A stretch of 64,000 bases of DNA from Scylla paramamosain (GCF_035594125.1 NC_087173.1:15650255-15714254), one strand, 5' to 3'. Counted from the first letter of the stretch, positions 21,956 through 37,777 are shown. Notes: generated by a model from the sequence alone, not told the origin. Translations and numbers: made by a program.

Positions 21956-22360
21956 TGTTACACCAGGGGTATGGCTGCGGGTGGCAGCACTGTTGGAGGT
22001 GGCAGCACTGGGAGAGGCGAGAAAAGAGAGCGGAGACGTGTGGCCGAGCGTGTGGAAACGAGCGTGTGCATGCCTGCTTTGGAAGTGTTTCCCTGCCTGT
22101 TGACTGCCGTGTTGAGTGCCTGTCGTGCCCTGGGAGACTTGCGGTGCCCCTTTGAACCTGTAAAGCAGTGTACTTGCGGAGAATTTGTCAATAAGCCTAG
22201 GAGATAGTGCCTGTGTTTTCTCTTGTGCCCGGATCTAGTGTGTGTGTGCCTTGTCCCATCGTTCAGAGTGTGACTTATTTTAGGCCCCACTGGCTGCTCT
22301 AGTTTTTCGACCCGTGCCCGTGTGGATAACATGCCCGCCTGGAGTGAGGGGTGGGGGCAA
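21956..22360 (+). repeat. 3' LTR of the Gypsy element
   Basis: Starts TGTTACACCAGG like the 5' LTR and aligns with it to the end. Its terminus has decayed to GGGGGCAATAA where the 5' copy has GGGTGTAACA. The polyadenylation motif reads AATAAG here. (TA)n follows. Confidence 0.88.
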
Positions 22361-25031
<2,671 letters not shown>

Positions 25032-25109
<78 letters not shown>

Positions 25110-25111
25110 TA
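25032..25111. repeat. (TA)n microsatellite
   Basis: About 80 bp with one C near its right end. Confidence 0.98.
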
Positions 25112-25580
<469 letters not shown>

Positions 25581-26147
25581 TTTTTTTTTTTTATTCAAAA
25601 ATACAGCTCTGCTTGGTTTTGCAGTTTTTTTCGTGCAACAAAAAAATTGAAAAAAAATAACTTAGTCATTTATTTTGTCTTGTTTACCAAGAATTAAACG
25701 ACAAAAATTATCAACTACATTTTTATTAACAACAGTATTACCTATTGTATTGATATGTAGCTGTTTACAAGTCCCAGAAAAAAAAAAAGTGTGTAATTTA
25801 CGATAACTGAATGAATAATCCAGATTTTTTTAGCTGAAAGACTAAGCTGCTGGTGACATTTGGCAACTCTGAAAACTCCCCATTACATTAATTGAGGCTG
25901 CTCCCAGTACTATTCTTCTACCCTCTCTTGGACAAGGTGGAGCCACCTCTGCACCCACAGACAGGCTGTCTTCTCCACAAGGCTGCCATAGTCAGCTGGC
26001 AGAGCTAGCAGTGCTGTTCTAGGGACATGCGTTCCCACATGTTTTGTTTAATTAAAACTTTTTAAAACAAACTCACTTATATAAAACTGAGTCCTGAAGC
26101 TGAAAAAAAGAAAGATATGAAGACAAATGTGTACGGACTGAACTAAC

Positions 26148-26360
26148 TCATATTGATTTACAGATATAGATGATTGTGACATTACGAAATGTAACTGACT
26201 TGCATATGGGGCACTCAACAGACTCCTTGATATCACGTAGCTTTATGAGGCAATGCCTGCAGAAACTGTGTCCACAAGCAGGTAACGCCACTGGCTGATG
26301 ACGTTTGTTATCCCAAGCGATTTGACACACCATACATTCTTTTACTACATTATCCATGGT
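26148..26360 (-). CDS. RING-finger protein exon (candidate host gene)
   Basis: The minus-strand frame starts at ATG (26,357-26,355) and runs 69 codons. It has a C3HC4-type RING pattern: CMVC, then CGHSFCRHC (the C-x-H-x2-C-x2-C core), then CPIC. This fold binds two zinc ions and typically recruits E2 enzymes in ubiquitin ligases. Directly upstream of the ATG on this strand is T13-CAG, a textbook 3' splice acceptor, giving a coding first segment behind a noncoding exon or a transcribed upstream intron. A donor such as CTGTAAAT near 26,165 could end the exon before the terminal stop; downstream exons were not found. It could also be a retained pseudogene or part of an undetected element. No partner domains are visible. 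Confidence 0.6.
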   Translation of the reverse strand, partial: TMDNVVKECMVCQIAWDNKRHQPVALPACGHSFCRHCLIKLRDIKESVECPICKSVTFRNVTIIYICKSI

Positions 26361-26376
26361 CTGAAAAAAAAAAAAT
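26361..26376 (-). promoter_or_regulatory. Putative 3' splice acceptor of the RING exon
   Basis: On the minus strand, 13 consecutive T followed by CAG end three bases before the ATG of the RING frame. The intron side continues into a (TA)n array within about 15 bp. Confidence 0.55.
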
Positions 26377-26381
26377 AAGAT

Positions 26382-26388
<7 letters not shown>

Positions 26389-26475
<87 letters not shown>
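26389..26475. repeat. (TA)n microsatellite
   Basis: About 86 bp of TA, just upstream (minus strand) of the RING exon acceptor, so presumably intronic. Confidence 0.98.
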
Positions 26476-26480
<5 letters not shown>

Positions 26481-27489
26481 GTATGCGAAGTGGATGGCTG
26501 GTAGGTCATCTACATGTATTTTCTTGCATTGCATAGCGCATAATTATACCAACTCAATATGTTCTTACACAACAGACTTTGAGGTTATTCAGTTATTCAG
26601 TAACTGAATTTTCACTAATGAACTTTTACCACTTCACCAAATTTAATAACAAAGTTGTTAGGGACTAATGACTATCATGAGTTAGAAAACTATGACTTGA
26701 TATAAATAGTTTAGAAAATGTGTTACCGATAAGTCACCATTATTATAGTCACGAAGAGTTCAACAATTTACTCATTAATAATGCATTACATACAGCATTG
26801 ATGTACAATACAAATAGTATACCACGTAACCTTTTTTTTTTTTTTTTCAAGCAGACAGGCAATGCTTCTTATATTTCTTCATGATATGAAGATATCATAT
26901 CCTTTTGTAAAAAAAAAAAAATCTGATAACATTGAAAACTTGCATAAACTTAATGGGTACACTTCAGCAACAAACGATAGGAATCATTATAGTGATGGTA
27001 TATTTGAAAAATCACATCTCATTCTAAGTTGTAAATTAAATATGTTGTTCAAATGAAATTTCAGGAACACTATTTATTGATGGGGTGTACATGATGAAAC
27101 GCATTATCATCGGTGTTGTTCAACGTAGACCGAACGTAAATGCAAACTCATTCACAGAAACATTAGAGGACTCAGCAAACACAGACATATTGGATTTGTA
27201 CTGGACCAATGTTGTTTTCCGTTAAAGCAACTAGCAGCCCAATATTAGCAAACTTACCTTCTTATATTGGACCAGTATATATCATTTTTCATTTGTTCAA
27301 TGGGCTCTTAACGGGCACACATCAGAACCGATGCTGGCCAATGTGTGTCATCCGGTACTGTTCCAGTGTCCATTATAAACATGTATTGGCTCAATATCGG
27401 TACAAATCTTAATACCAATTTCTATCCACTTCCTATGCTAGTAGTTCATTGTTATTCCATTGTCCACTAAAATGGGTAAGTGTAGTAGT
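26476..27489. other. AT-rich DNA, no gene seen
   Basis: No ORF with recognisable domains. Poly-T and poly-A runs occur near 26,831 and 26,909. A patch around 27,200-27,400 repeats GGACCA/GGCCAAT-like phrases but was not classified. Confidence 0.5.
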
Positions 27490-27717
27490 AGTATATAATA
27501 GAATAATAGAATTAAAACAGATAACAAAGCAGAGTCGATATAGGTAGATATTAAGAAAGGATCGCAGTCAGTAGTACTAGGGGTAGTTTACAGGCCACCG
27601 ACCAGTACAGAGGAAATTAACACCTCACTGTGGCAGGAATTAAATAGAGCAAGCAGGTACAGTCAGGTATGTGTGGTAGTAGATTTTAATTTTAGGAATA
27701 TCAACTGAAGTCTGATT

Positions 27718-28837
27718 GTGGGTAACAAGGAAGCAGAGGAATTTCTTAAGGTAATTCAGGATAATTTTTTAAAACAGGTAGTCGTAGAACCCACAAGGGG
27801 GAATAATATTCTAGATTTAATTCTTACTAGCAGGGAGGAAGCAGTCACGCAGGTAGAGGTTGGAGGACAGCTAGGTAACAGTGACCATAGGGAAATTAGG
27901 TACAATTTAGCATGGGAAGAAACTGTTAGAAACAAAAACACTAGTAAAATACCTGACTTTAGGAGAGCAGATTTTGAAGAATTAAAAAGGTACCTCCAAG
28001 GAGTGGACTGGCAAAGGATGCAGGGTGAGATCAGGTCAGGGACGGAGTTCAGAGAGATAAGGCTGGATGAGAGAGGTGAGGTGAGGCGTGAGGGTGTAGG
28101 ACAAGAGAAGGGAAGATGTGTCCGGAAGGGAGGAGGAAAGAGGAAGGGGGGAGATAGGTGTGAGTATGTTGGAATGTCAGGTCATGCTGAAATGAGAGAA
28201 GTGAGGTCGAGGCGAGTAAATGAAGGAGTGGAGAGGAATGTAGAGGACGAGATGAGGGGATTAGGTGAAGTAAATGTAGATGAATTGTATAAATATTTCG
28301 TAGATAAAGTTCATACAGGTCAGTTAGCAAATATCCCGTATAGAACAATAAGATCACAAAAAAAATGACCCTAAATGGATGACTGCTAGGTTAAAGCATT
28401 ATATAGGGCGTAAGAGAAGTATATATAAGAGATTAAGGGCAGGTGAAGAAGTTTTAAGGACACAATATAATGAATTAGTTAGAACAGTCAGGAAGTTGAC
28501 GAGAAAAGCTAAGGACAATTATGAATTAAAGGTAGCCAGCCAGGCGAAGACGGACCCCAAGGGATTTTATCAGGTATACAGGACGAAGAATAAGAATACT
28601 GTAGGTCCATTAAAGGCAGCAGATGGGGAGCTGGTTAGTTCTGGGGAGGAGATAAGTAAACTTCTGAATAATTATTTTTTAACTGTCTTCACCCAGGAAA
28701 ACATGCAGGATATGCCAGATAGTGAACAGGTGTTTAGAGCAGATGAGAATGAGAAGCTGGCAGATATTTCCATAACTAGGGAGATAGTGGAACAGGAGAT
28801 AGATAGGCTAAAAAAAGTTCAAGTCACCAGGACCTGA
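27718..28837 (+). pseudogene. LINE endonuclease end and linker (B2)
   Basis: The first frame (27,718-28,368) holds EEFLKVIQDNFLKQVV, EPTRGNNILDLILTSRE and GNSDHREIRY, the last endonuclease blocks with the catalytic SDH. The second frame (28,379-28,837) is basic and alpha-helical, with KAKDNYELKVASQAKTDPKGF, GELVSSGEEISKLLNNYF and the start of the RT fingers. The region at about 28,080-28,270 has an unusual Arg/Glu/Gly-rich stretch with repeated GAGG-type phrases, possibly a divergent insertion. An extra A at 28,810-28,816 ends the second frame just before the RT PGPDE block. Confidence 0.8.
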
Positions 28838-28937
28838 TGAAATATATCCCAGAGTACTTAAGGAATGTAAAGAGATTATTAGTGAGCCGTTAGTTTCTGT
28901 CTTTAGGAAATCACTGGAGTCGGGGGAGGTACCAGTA

Positions 28938-30005
28938 ATGTGGAGGCAGGCTAATGTAGTACCCATCTTTAAGAAAGGAGATAAAACTTTAGCGTCTAAT
29001 TATAGACCTGTCAGCTTAACTTCAGTTGTAGGTAAAATGTTAGAGTCAATAATAGCGAGGAACATTAGGGAACATTTAGACAAACATAATTTGATAAATC
29101 AGTCACAGCATGGCTTCACGAAGGGGAAGTCTTGCCTGACAAACTTGTTAAGTTTTTACAGTAAGGTGTACGAGGCAGTAGATAATGGTGATAGTTATGG
29201 TATCTTATATCTGGACTTTAGTAAAGCATTTGACAAGGTACCCCATCAAAGGCTCCTGAGAAAGGTTAGGACACACGGGATAGATGGGAAGGTGTTAGGC
29301 TGGATAGGGTCATGGCTTGGTAACAGGCGACAGAGAGTGGCAATAAACAGCTCGAAATCCGAGTGGGGTCATGTAATTAGTGGGGTGCCACAGGGATCAG
29401 TATTAGGGCCATTGTTATTTCTAATATATATCAATGACTTGGATAGTGGAATTAGTAGTAATGTTAGTAAATTTGCGGATGACACAAAGATAGGTAGATT
29501 AATTAGGTCAGAATCGGATGCCATCGCCTTGCAGGCAGACTTAGATAGAATGAATGAATGGACGGATAGATGGCAAATGCAATTTAATATCAATAAATGC
29601 AAAGTGCTTAGCGTAGGTAAAGGAAACCCACACAATAGGTACACATTAAACAACCAAACTCTGGTAGGTACAGGGTACGAGAAAGATTTAGGAGTTACAG
29701 TTAGCTCTGAACTCCGTCTAGGGAAACAATGCATAGAAGCCAGAAACAAGGCAAATAGGGTACTAGGATTCATTTTTAGGAGTGTTAAAAATAGAAGGCC
29801 GGAAGTAATATTAAAATTATACTTGGCGCTGGTCAGACCTCATCTAGACTACGCTGTGCAGTTCTGGTCCCCACATTACAGGAAAGATATAGGTCTATTA
29901 GAATCAGTACAGAGGAGAATGACTAAAAGGATACAGGGGGATGAGGAGTATTCCTTACGAGGCGAGGTTGAAGCTGTTAAGTTTACATTCTCTAGAGAGA
30001 CGTAG
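28938..30005 (+). pseudogene. LINE reverse transcriptase (B2)
   Basis: 355 open codons cover the RT: VVPIFKKGDK, NYRPVSLTSVVGKMLE, SQHGFTKGKSCLTNLLSFY, GILYLDFSKAFDKVPHQRLL (first palm aspartate), [30 protein letters not shown] (FADD catalytic pair) and the LGVTVSSELRLGKQ and VRPHLDYAVQFWSPHYRKDI blocks. Catalytic residues are intact. After KRIQG an extra G (29,936-29,940) shifts the frame, and the C-terminus resumes at 29,941 as MRSIPYEARLKLLSLHSLE. This is the best-preserved polymerase of the Rex1-like family here. Confidence 0.9.
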
Positions 30006-30372
30006 GTTAAGAGGGGACCTAATAGAAGTCTTTAAGTGGTATAAGGGTTATAACAAAGGAGATGTAAGCAAAATTCTTAGGATCAACAACCAGGGTAGAA
30101 CAAGAAATAACGGGTTCAAGCTTAAAAAATTTAGGTTTAGGAAGGAGATAGGAAAAAATTAGTTCTCAAATAGAGTGGTAGATGAGTGGAACGGACTCAG
30201 TAATCATGTAGTTAGTGCTAGGACACTAAAGAGCTTTAAGAGAAGATTAGACAAGTTTATGGATGGGGATAACAGATGGAAATAGGTAGATGTGTTTCAT
30301 ACAGGAACTGCCACGTGTAAGCCTGGTCGCTTCTTGCAGCTTCCCTTATTTCTCATGTTCTTATGTTCTTAT

Positions 30373-32689
30373 GTATACTATAGCAGTCACAATAGTAACT
30401 TTCCTCTTGAATATTGAGGGAAACAATTTGTTATTATGATTGTTAACCAAAACAGTGCATTGCTAATGATGGGATCCTATGAACATTTGTTCCCCCAACT
30501 GGGGGAGTAATTGCTTCATAGGACGCTATAACTGGCAGTGCACGGTCTTTTTTTATATTTTTTATCAACAGTCATCATAACAATTAATGGTTTTCCTTGA
30601 TCCATATTCACAGGTTCCCCTTATAAGTTAGGCTACTCGTGTGACTGCTATAATGTTAGTACTGCACCATACCATTAATATACCATGAAAAAGATTTATG
30701 ACTATCACTGAATTACATACACCAGACATGTATATTTATCAGGATATTAATGAAAACATAATAGTGTTTTGTTATTTAGATTAATTTCCTATGGTATAAT
30801 TCATAGCACTGTTACAAAAATACATTGTATTGTATGAAAAATGTAATTCATTACATAGGTCAAAGACCATATATAAGCCAAAATCCATAAAATCAACTTT
30901 TATACACAAAATAATACTAATACACTTCTTTGGCAATGAAAACATCACAAAACACATAATCTTGGTATATGTTTACCATAATAAATAACTTGTTAATCAA
31001 ATAAAAAATACATTAAGGTTCCTCTAGATTACTCCCATGACAATTCATAGCACTGTTACAAAAATATATTATATTGTAAGAAAAATATAATTCACTACAT
31101 AGGTATATAAGGCAAAATCCATAAAATCCACTTCTGAACACAAAATAATACTAATACACTTCTTTGGCAATGAAAACATCACAAAACACATAATTTTGGT
31201 ATATGTTTACCATACAAAATAACTTGTTAATGAAATAGAAATTTATTTCTTCAGTGTTTCTTCGTTAAAAAAAAAAAAAACTGCATATACATCACAACTG
31301 CTCTAAATAGCAAGAAATGACAAGACAGTGAACCCAAGACACAGCTACGTCTTGCTGTGGTGCATTCTGGGTGAAGGGGTAGCCCGCCCTGAGTCTTCAA
31401 GGAGCAAATTACAATAATGGATGAATTTCAAGTAGTTTTAAGTAACCAAAGAAGGTTTCATATTTCAGTTGATATTGTACACAGAAGAATAACACACATC
31501 TCTACCTATAATTTCAGTGGGAAATGTTTATTATTAAATCATTAGGAGGGCAAAATATATCGGCCTTTTGGCTTCCAATCAGACCATTCTGATGTTCGTT
31601 CAGAACATCTCCATCCAATATCAGATTTCTTCGCTATGTTTCAAGATGATTCTGTAGTCATGTATGGATAAATCAACTCTTTATGTAACTATGTCTGGAA
31701 GGAAGAAACTAAATTCACCTCAGTAAATCTGAAATAACAATATTTTATGTTTTTTTTTTTTTCAAATTTGCTGAATTTTATGTAATTTGGCCGGTAAATT
31801 ATTTAATAGTGAATATTTCTCACTGAAATTACTGATAGATTTGAGTGAGTTATTCATTTGTATAGACTTTCAAAAGAAACGTAAAACTCTTTGGTTACCT
31901 AGAAAAACGAAACTGCGAGCAGGTATGTAGAGACCTATATACAGATTTGTCTTGACATAGGTCTCTCCCAAACACTTCCAATAATTTCTACTTTGTGAGC
32001 TGCTTTTAAGTGTTTGAGAGATGCCTATATCCTGCAGTGGAATGTTCCAAATTGATAATGATGATGAACAAGTAATGATACCAAAAGATAAATTAATGGA
32101 ACTTTTGTGGGCAGCTCTACATGGTTCCCCATTCAAGGCTAACTGTAGATAGTGAACTATGCATTTGATCAAAGTTAGTGATTCTAAGGTGATAGGTAGC
32201 AGCTCATTAATCACAATAATTATTTTCCTACAAAAATATTACATCACCGTGAAATATGTGAAAAAAAAAAAGCTTTCAGTTTACTTAAAAAAAAAAGAAA
32301 AAAAGAAAGAAAGAAATTATTTCAACCATGACAGTTAAATTACATGGCACTTTCACGAGATGAAGAGTCGTCGTCTTAACTGCACTGATTATCCGTATCA
32401 CTTCATCTCTTTCTTCCAAAGTATCGACCTCCTGCATTTCTCAGATATATCATTATGGTTTTGCCTACCTCAGTTTCATCAATTGCGAACTGAACCTTCT
32501 TTATCAAAATATCCGAACACCACATTTTATTTGAACAACATACTGCTTCCCCAGAATATTGAAAATAAAATTTTCACCATACCATTCACACAAACACAAC
32601 ATCTGAACTTTCTCATAATAATAAAATACATGAGATTCTGCATCAATATACATTAACAATATAACAAATAGATCGATTATATTTAACAT
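30373..32689. other. AT-rich DNA with a tandem duplication, no gene seen
   Basis: Apart from the duplicated segment listed separately, only short AT-rich ORFs without domains are present. Confidence 0.6.
30798..31241. repeat. Diverged tandem duplication (period about 244 bp)
   Basis: The segment beginning AATTCATAGCACTGTTACAA at 30,798 recurs at 31,042 and the two match for about 200 bp, including AATACACTTCTTTGGCAATG and GGTATATGTTTACCATA. Small indels show it is not recent. Confidence 0.9.
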
Positions 32690-33110
32690 TTTTAGCATGT
32701 TCAAAAGAGCAGTTAGCATGAAAATAGTGATAAAAGATAGCAAGAGAAACAACATTGCAGCGGAGATCAACAGATTGAAAACATTCAGTTAAAGGAGGAG
32801 AATCGATGAGATGAAAAGCTTTAGAAGCCACCCTATTAAGAACCTGTGTGAGTGGAACCCCCATCACATGACATGTGTATTCCACACAGGGACGCATAAG
32901 CAGTTGGAGGTGAGTAAAAGAAAACTGGCGGAGACGAAACCCAACTTCTAAGAAGCTGTTTTAGTAAAAGAAGAGATATGAAGCTTCCGGTTAAAAGTTT
33001 TAGTAAAGGATACTCAGAGAATGTCTAGTGTAGAAGGGGAAAATTGAAGTGTCGTTTAAGTAGAGAGGATAGTCGTATGGAAGATTATGTCGAGTAAATA
33101 GGTAAGGATT
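32690..33110 (-). mobile_element. Jockey-like LINE, degenerate 3' coding fragment (copy A5)
   Basis: The minus strand encodes MRPCVEYTCHVMGV, KAFHLIDSPPLTE and a diverged version of the RT C-terminal region seen in A3 ([17 protein letters not shown]). It is more divergent than other copies, so it is an old relic. Upstream pieces of the RT thumb continue to about 33,110 in broken frames. Confidence 0.75.
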
Positions 33111-33203
33111 GATTAGGTTGGGTTAGTTATGTTAGGTTTGGTTAATTTGGTTAGGTTAGGATAGTCTGGTTAGGTTAGATTAGTTTAGTTAGGTCAAGTC
33201 AGT
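33111..33203 (+). repeat. Degenerate TTAGG-like repeat
   Basis: About 90 bp of GGTTAGGTT/GGTTAGTTAT/GGTTTGGTTAA variants, dominated by TTAGG-type pentamers with interruptions. (TTAGG)n is the ancestral arthropod telomere repeat. Confidence 0.65.
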
Positions 33204-33794
33204 TTACACATTTGTGAGGACAAAAATATTTTCTTCTAGTAGATTTCGGTCTGTTTTTCGTTTTTTTTTTTTTTACCGCAAATCATTAGTTTCCGAGGAG
33301 ATGGTGTTGGAGGTATGTAAAAAAAAAAAAGAAAATAATAATAATAATAATTATTTACGAGAAAACAACAAGCAGATTAGTTCAAAACAGGCCGAAAACT
33401 GCAAGGAAAAAAAAATAGTTTCATCCGGAAAATAGAGACTTGTGAAAGAGTGAAATTTTATCCCAATTCATTATAAATAGACCTAAAAGTCGATGGTCGT
33501 TTGGTTAGTTTATATTATATTAAGTTATGTCCGTTCGTTGGCGTTCCCTGTCCGGCAACATCTCAGAACGTTGTTATCTGCTACCTGTCTACAATTTACT
33601 CATGCCGCATCATTTTAACCCACAAGTAGACAGTGTCTCGAGATTAGCAGGCTAAGGGTATCTCCATAACTAACCATAACTAACCTAATCACATCTGAAA
33701 AATGACACAGGTTAATTACATTTGGTTTGATAAAAAATAAATAAATAAGTAAAAAAAAAAAAAAACTACTCCATGTTTTTCCCTATCTGTAATC
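33204..33794. other. AT-rich DNA, no gene seen
   Basis: No domain-bearing ORF. Scattered TAACCTAA-like words occur near 33,670. Confidence 0.5.
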
Positions 33795-34149
33795 ATAGAA
33801 TTAGCCAGATGGAACCCATGACAGGAAGGCGTTCATCATATTGTGCCTTATCCTACTTATTTTTCAGGACAGCCAGGCGTTCCCATTCAATTGCCACTTT
33901 CATAGCCTCCCACAGACAAACGCATACCGTGATATCCCTCTAACCATGTAATATGTCTAGATAAACTATTCTTTTTCAGTTTTGGGCGGGTTAAAGAAGA
34001 GAAAGTGCGTTGAAACATGTGTTTATCTATGGGAGGCTATGGATGGGGCCATTGGATGAGGACAGCTGGCTGTGTCCTGGAAAACAGGAAAGACAAGGCA
34101 CAATAAGATGAACGCCTTCCTGTCATGGGTTACATCTGACTAAGTCTAT
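33795..34149. mobile_element. Foldback (MITE-like) element
   Basis: Two arms of about 130 bp are inverted copies of each other. The left arm begins ATAGAATTAGCCAGATGGAA and holds CCATGACAGGAAGGCGTTC and GCCTCCCACAGA; the right arm ends in the matching reverse complement (GAACGCCTTCCTGTCATGG ... CTAAGTCTAT). The spacer is about 85 bp. There is no coding sequence. The pattern fits a nonautonomous DNA transposon, but the superfamily is unknown and no clear target duplication was found. Confidence 0.8.
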
Positions 34150-35784
<1,635 letters not shown>

Positions 35785-35991
35785 CAGATACTCAAAATAA
35801 CTTACCTGTAAGTTGTACATCAACCCTTCCTCTCTCACATTATAACGTAATATTTTTTACAGGCACCAAGCCTTTTTCAAAGGCAGCGTGCTGAAGGTGC
35901 ACATATCGCGTTTGTACCTACCTTGCAACGTCAACGCATAGAGAACGGAGGTGTACATCTCACTTATTAAGCCTAAATTTCACGTAGAACA

Positions 35992-36477
35992 ATGGCATCC
36001 AAGAGGAATAGAACAGCTCCAGTGTGGACGTACATGGAACAGACGTCGTCTGACGTCATTGTATGCTTGGTGTGTAAAGACAAGCTTAAGTACAGTGGAG
36101 GTACATCGAACATGAAACACCTGCGCACCAGACATCTCATTGAATGTGCTGAGTTCAAGGAGGATGCAGATATGGAAATTGCTGCCGAATACCCCAGAAC
36201 ATCCACCTCTACTCAACCAACGCTGATAGAGGCCATCACTAGGGCTCAGCCCTATAAGAATGACTCGAATAAAGAGAAAGAACTTGACGCTCTGGTTGTC
36301 AGGATAATAGTGGAAGACTTACAACCACTATCTGTTGTTGAAGACAAGGGGTTCAAGAGATTAATAAATAGACTCAACCCCAGATATGACTTGGCAAGCC
36401 GCAGAGAGATAGGTAGGACTCTCTTACCTTCTATTTATAATAGAGAGGTAGAGAGAGTCCGTCAAAACTTACAATAG
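35992..36477 (+). pseudogene. BED zinc finger and N-terminus of hAT transposase
   Basis: 161 codons from ATG. Residues about 10-50 form a BED finger: VWTYMEQTSSD, CLVCKDKL (C-x2-C) and HLRTRH (H-x4-H), a DNA-binding module found in ZBED proteins and hAT transposases. Residues about 85-160 (ELDALVVRIIVEDLQPLSVVEDKGF and LINRLNPRYDLASRREI) match the region preceding the hAT catalytic core. A single extra base near 36,475 causes the TAG stop, and the correct frame continues at once with SLEKAKRIALTADIL. It resembles a transposase more than a domesticated ZBED gene, because the rest is broken. Confidence 0.8.
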
Positions 36478-37095
36478 TCTGGAGAAAGCTAAGCGTATTG
36501 CTTTAACAGCGGACATATTATGGATATCCCGTGAAACAAAATTATTCATCACAGTGACAGCTCACTACATATCCCCAGAGTGGGTCCTCAAGTCTCCTGT
36601 GCTTGATACTGTCCGTATGGTGAAGTCCCATACAGCAGATAATATTGCAGAAGAGATAAAACTTGTCTACAATAAATGGAACATTTTAAATAAAATTAAC
36701 TTAATTGTGACTGACAATGCTGCTAACATGACTGCAGCAATAAAACAAATGAATGTTCGCCATACCCCGTGCTTTGCACACTTTGAATCTAGTTGTTCAG
36801 GAGTCCATTAAGAACACTGAGGATGTCCAGAAGCTAAAAGAAAAAATAAAGACTATTGTAAGTTTTTTTCCATCTCAGCGTGAAGGCTTCTGATAAGTTG
36901 ATGCAGGTGCAAGAGCAGCACAAGCAGCCTTCAAAAAATTTATTCAGGATGTAGAAACTAGATGGAATTCTACATACTACATGATGGAACGATATCTAGA
37001 GCAACATGACCACGTGACATACACTCTCTGCTATCTGGAGAAAACTAATATGTGTCTGTCTAACGAGGAACTTGTAATAATCTCTGCTAGTATTC
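36477..37095 (+). pseudogene. hAT transposase catalytic region, broken
   Basis: The frame runs open from the SLEK block to 36,811 with LTADILWISRE (first acidic residue) and LIVTDNAANMTAAIKQM (second). A small deletion near 36,781 turns the expected HTLNL motif into HFESSC and leads to a stop. Degraded continuation in other frames shows VVQESIKNTEDVQKLKEKI and later DVETRWNSTYYMMERYLEQ. The C-terminal glutamate region and dimerisation domain are absent. Confidence 0.75.
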
Positions 37096-37126
37096 TAGAT
37101 AGTCCTGGAACCGCTACACACTAGTG

Positions 37127-37375
37127 GTAACCGTCTGAGCAGCGCGCCGGCGGCTCCAAGACTTGGTATTCAAAACGCGCTCTCTAAATGATCCCCGACC
37201 GAACCGAATCCGGAACCGGCTCCGCCTGGTAACCGTCTGAGCATTGCGCTGGCGGCTCCAAGACTCTGGTACTCACCCCGCGCGCTGGCGGCTCCAAGAC
37301 TCTGGTACTCACCCCGCGCGCTGGCGGCTCCAAGACTCTGGTACCGTCCCCGCGCGCTCTGCACGATTCTCCGCG
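37127..37375. repeat. GC-rich 36-bp minisatellite with a higher-order duplication
   Basis: CTGGCGGCTCCAAGACTCTG repeats at 37,249, 37,285 and 37,321, a 36-bp period. A related, more diverged unit lies at about 37,146. The larger block GGTAACCGTCTGAGCA plus GCGGCTCCAAGAC occurs at 37,127 and again at 37,228. Several GGAACCGG/CCGGTTCC palindromes flank the array. The patch is much richer in GC than its surroundings. Confidence 0.9.
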
Positions 37376-37777
37376 GAACCGGTTCCGGCTATGACAATAT
37401 TCATATAAAGGTAATTAAGAAAACTACTCAAGAAAACTGCTCCCGTATTAGTACCAATAATCTCTGAGCTTATTAATACATTCTTCCGAAGAGGCATTTT
37501 TTTTTTTTTTTCCAAGCAAATTGAAGACAGCGAATCAGTAAGGGCGGTAAGTTGACTGAAGATGACGTTGCCAACTACAGACCAATATCTATTTTTTCCT
37601 ATTTTTAGCAAGATATACGAAAGAGCCATGTGAAACACATTAATTAAGTTTTGAATATTAATAAAATACTTTCTAGTAGTTAGTTTGCTTTCAGAAGAGA
37701 CTCCTCACCAAAATTAACAACCAATAAAAGGCCTCAGAAAGTTGTCAGTAATGATCAGTGGAAGGGGTATTTCAATA

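Larger units (their letters stand above)
18217..22360 (+). mobile_element. Ty3/Gypsy retrotransposon, internally deleted, both LTRs
   Basis: Two similar LTRs (18,217-18,620 and 21,956-22,360) bracket a GC-rich body whose composition contrasts with its surroundings. Order of parts: LTR, leader, gag remains, two CCHC zinc knuckles, aspartic protease, the first part of RT, then an abrupt jump to the integrase C-terminus, a Pro-rich tail, a polypurine tract and LTR. Most of RT, RNase H and the integrase core are missing. Stops and frame changes affect gag and pol. The element sits between two (TA)n arrays, so any target duplication is hidden in TA. It cannot move on its own. Confidence 0.9.
27490..30372 (+). 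mobile_element. Rex1/CR1-like LINE, long copy (B2)
   Basis: Starts inside the endonuclease domain (VLGVVYRPP near 27,580, then a degenerate D-x-N block and GNSDHREI) and continues through the linker (GRKRSIYKRLRAGEE, DPKGFYQVYR), the full RT and the C-terminal region. The 3' end repeats TTATGTTC-type units at 30,356-30,372. It is the sister of copy B1 on the other strand. Lesions are few: a frame change near 28,370, one extra A in an A run at 28,810-28,816, one extra G in the run at 29,936-29,940, and an internal TAG. The 5' end is truncated and its start coordinate is approximate. Confidence 0.9.
35870..37110 (+). mobile_element. hAT-superfamily DNA transposon, decayed and 3'-truncated
   Basis: A BED-finger transposase frame starts at 35,992 and continues through two frame changes to about 37,095. 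Conserved hAT blocks are RIALTADILWISRETKLFITVTAHYI, VTDNAANMTAAI and VETRWNSTYYMMERYLEQ. The C-terminal dimerisation region of hAT transposases is missing: homology stops near 37,100, where GC-rich minisatellite begins. Terminal inverted repeats could not be confirmed and the left boundary is a guess. Confidence 0.75.

Noticed and set aside
35992..36811. Domesticated ZBED host gene
   Set aside because: The frame is broken at two or more points and the C-terminal dimerisation region is absent, so a dead hAT transposase is more likely.
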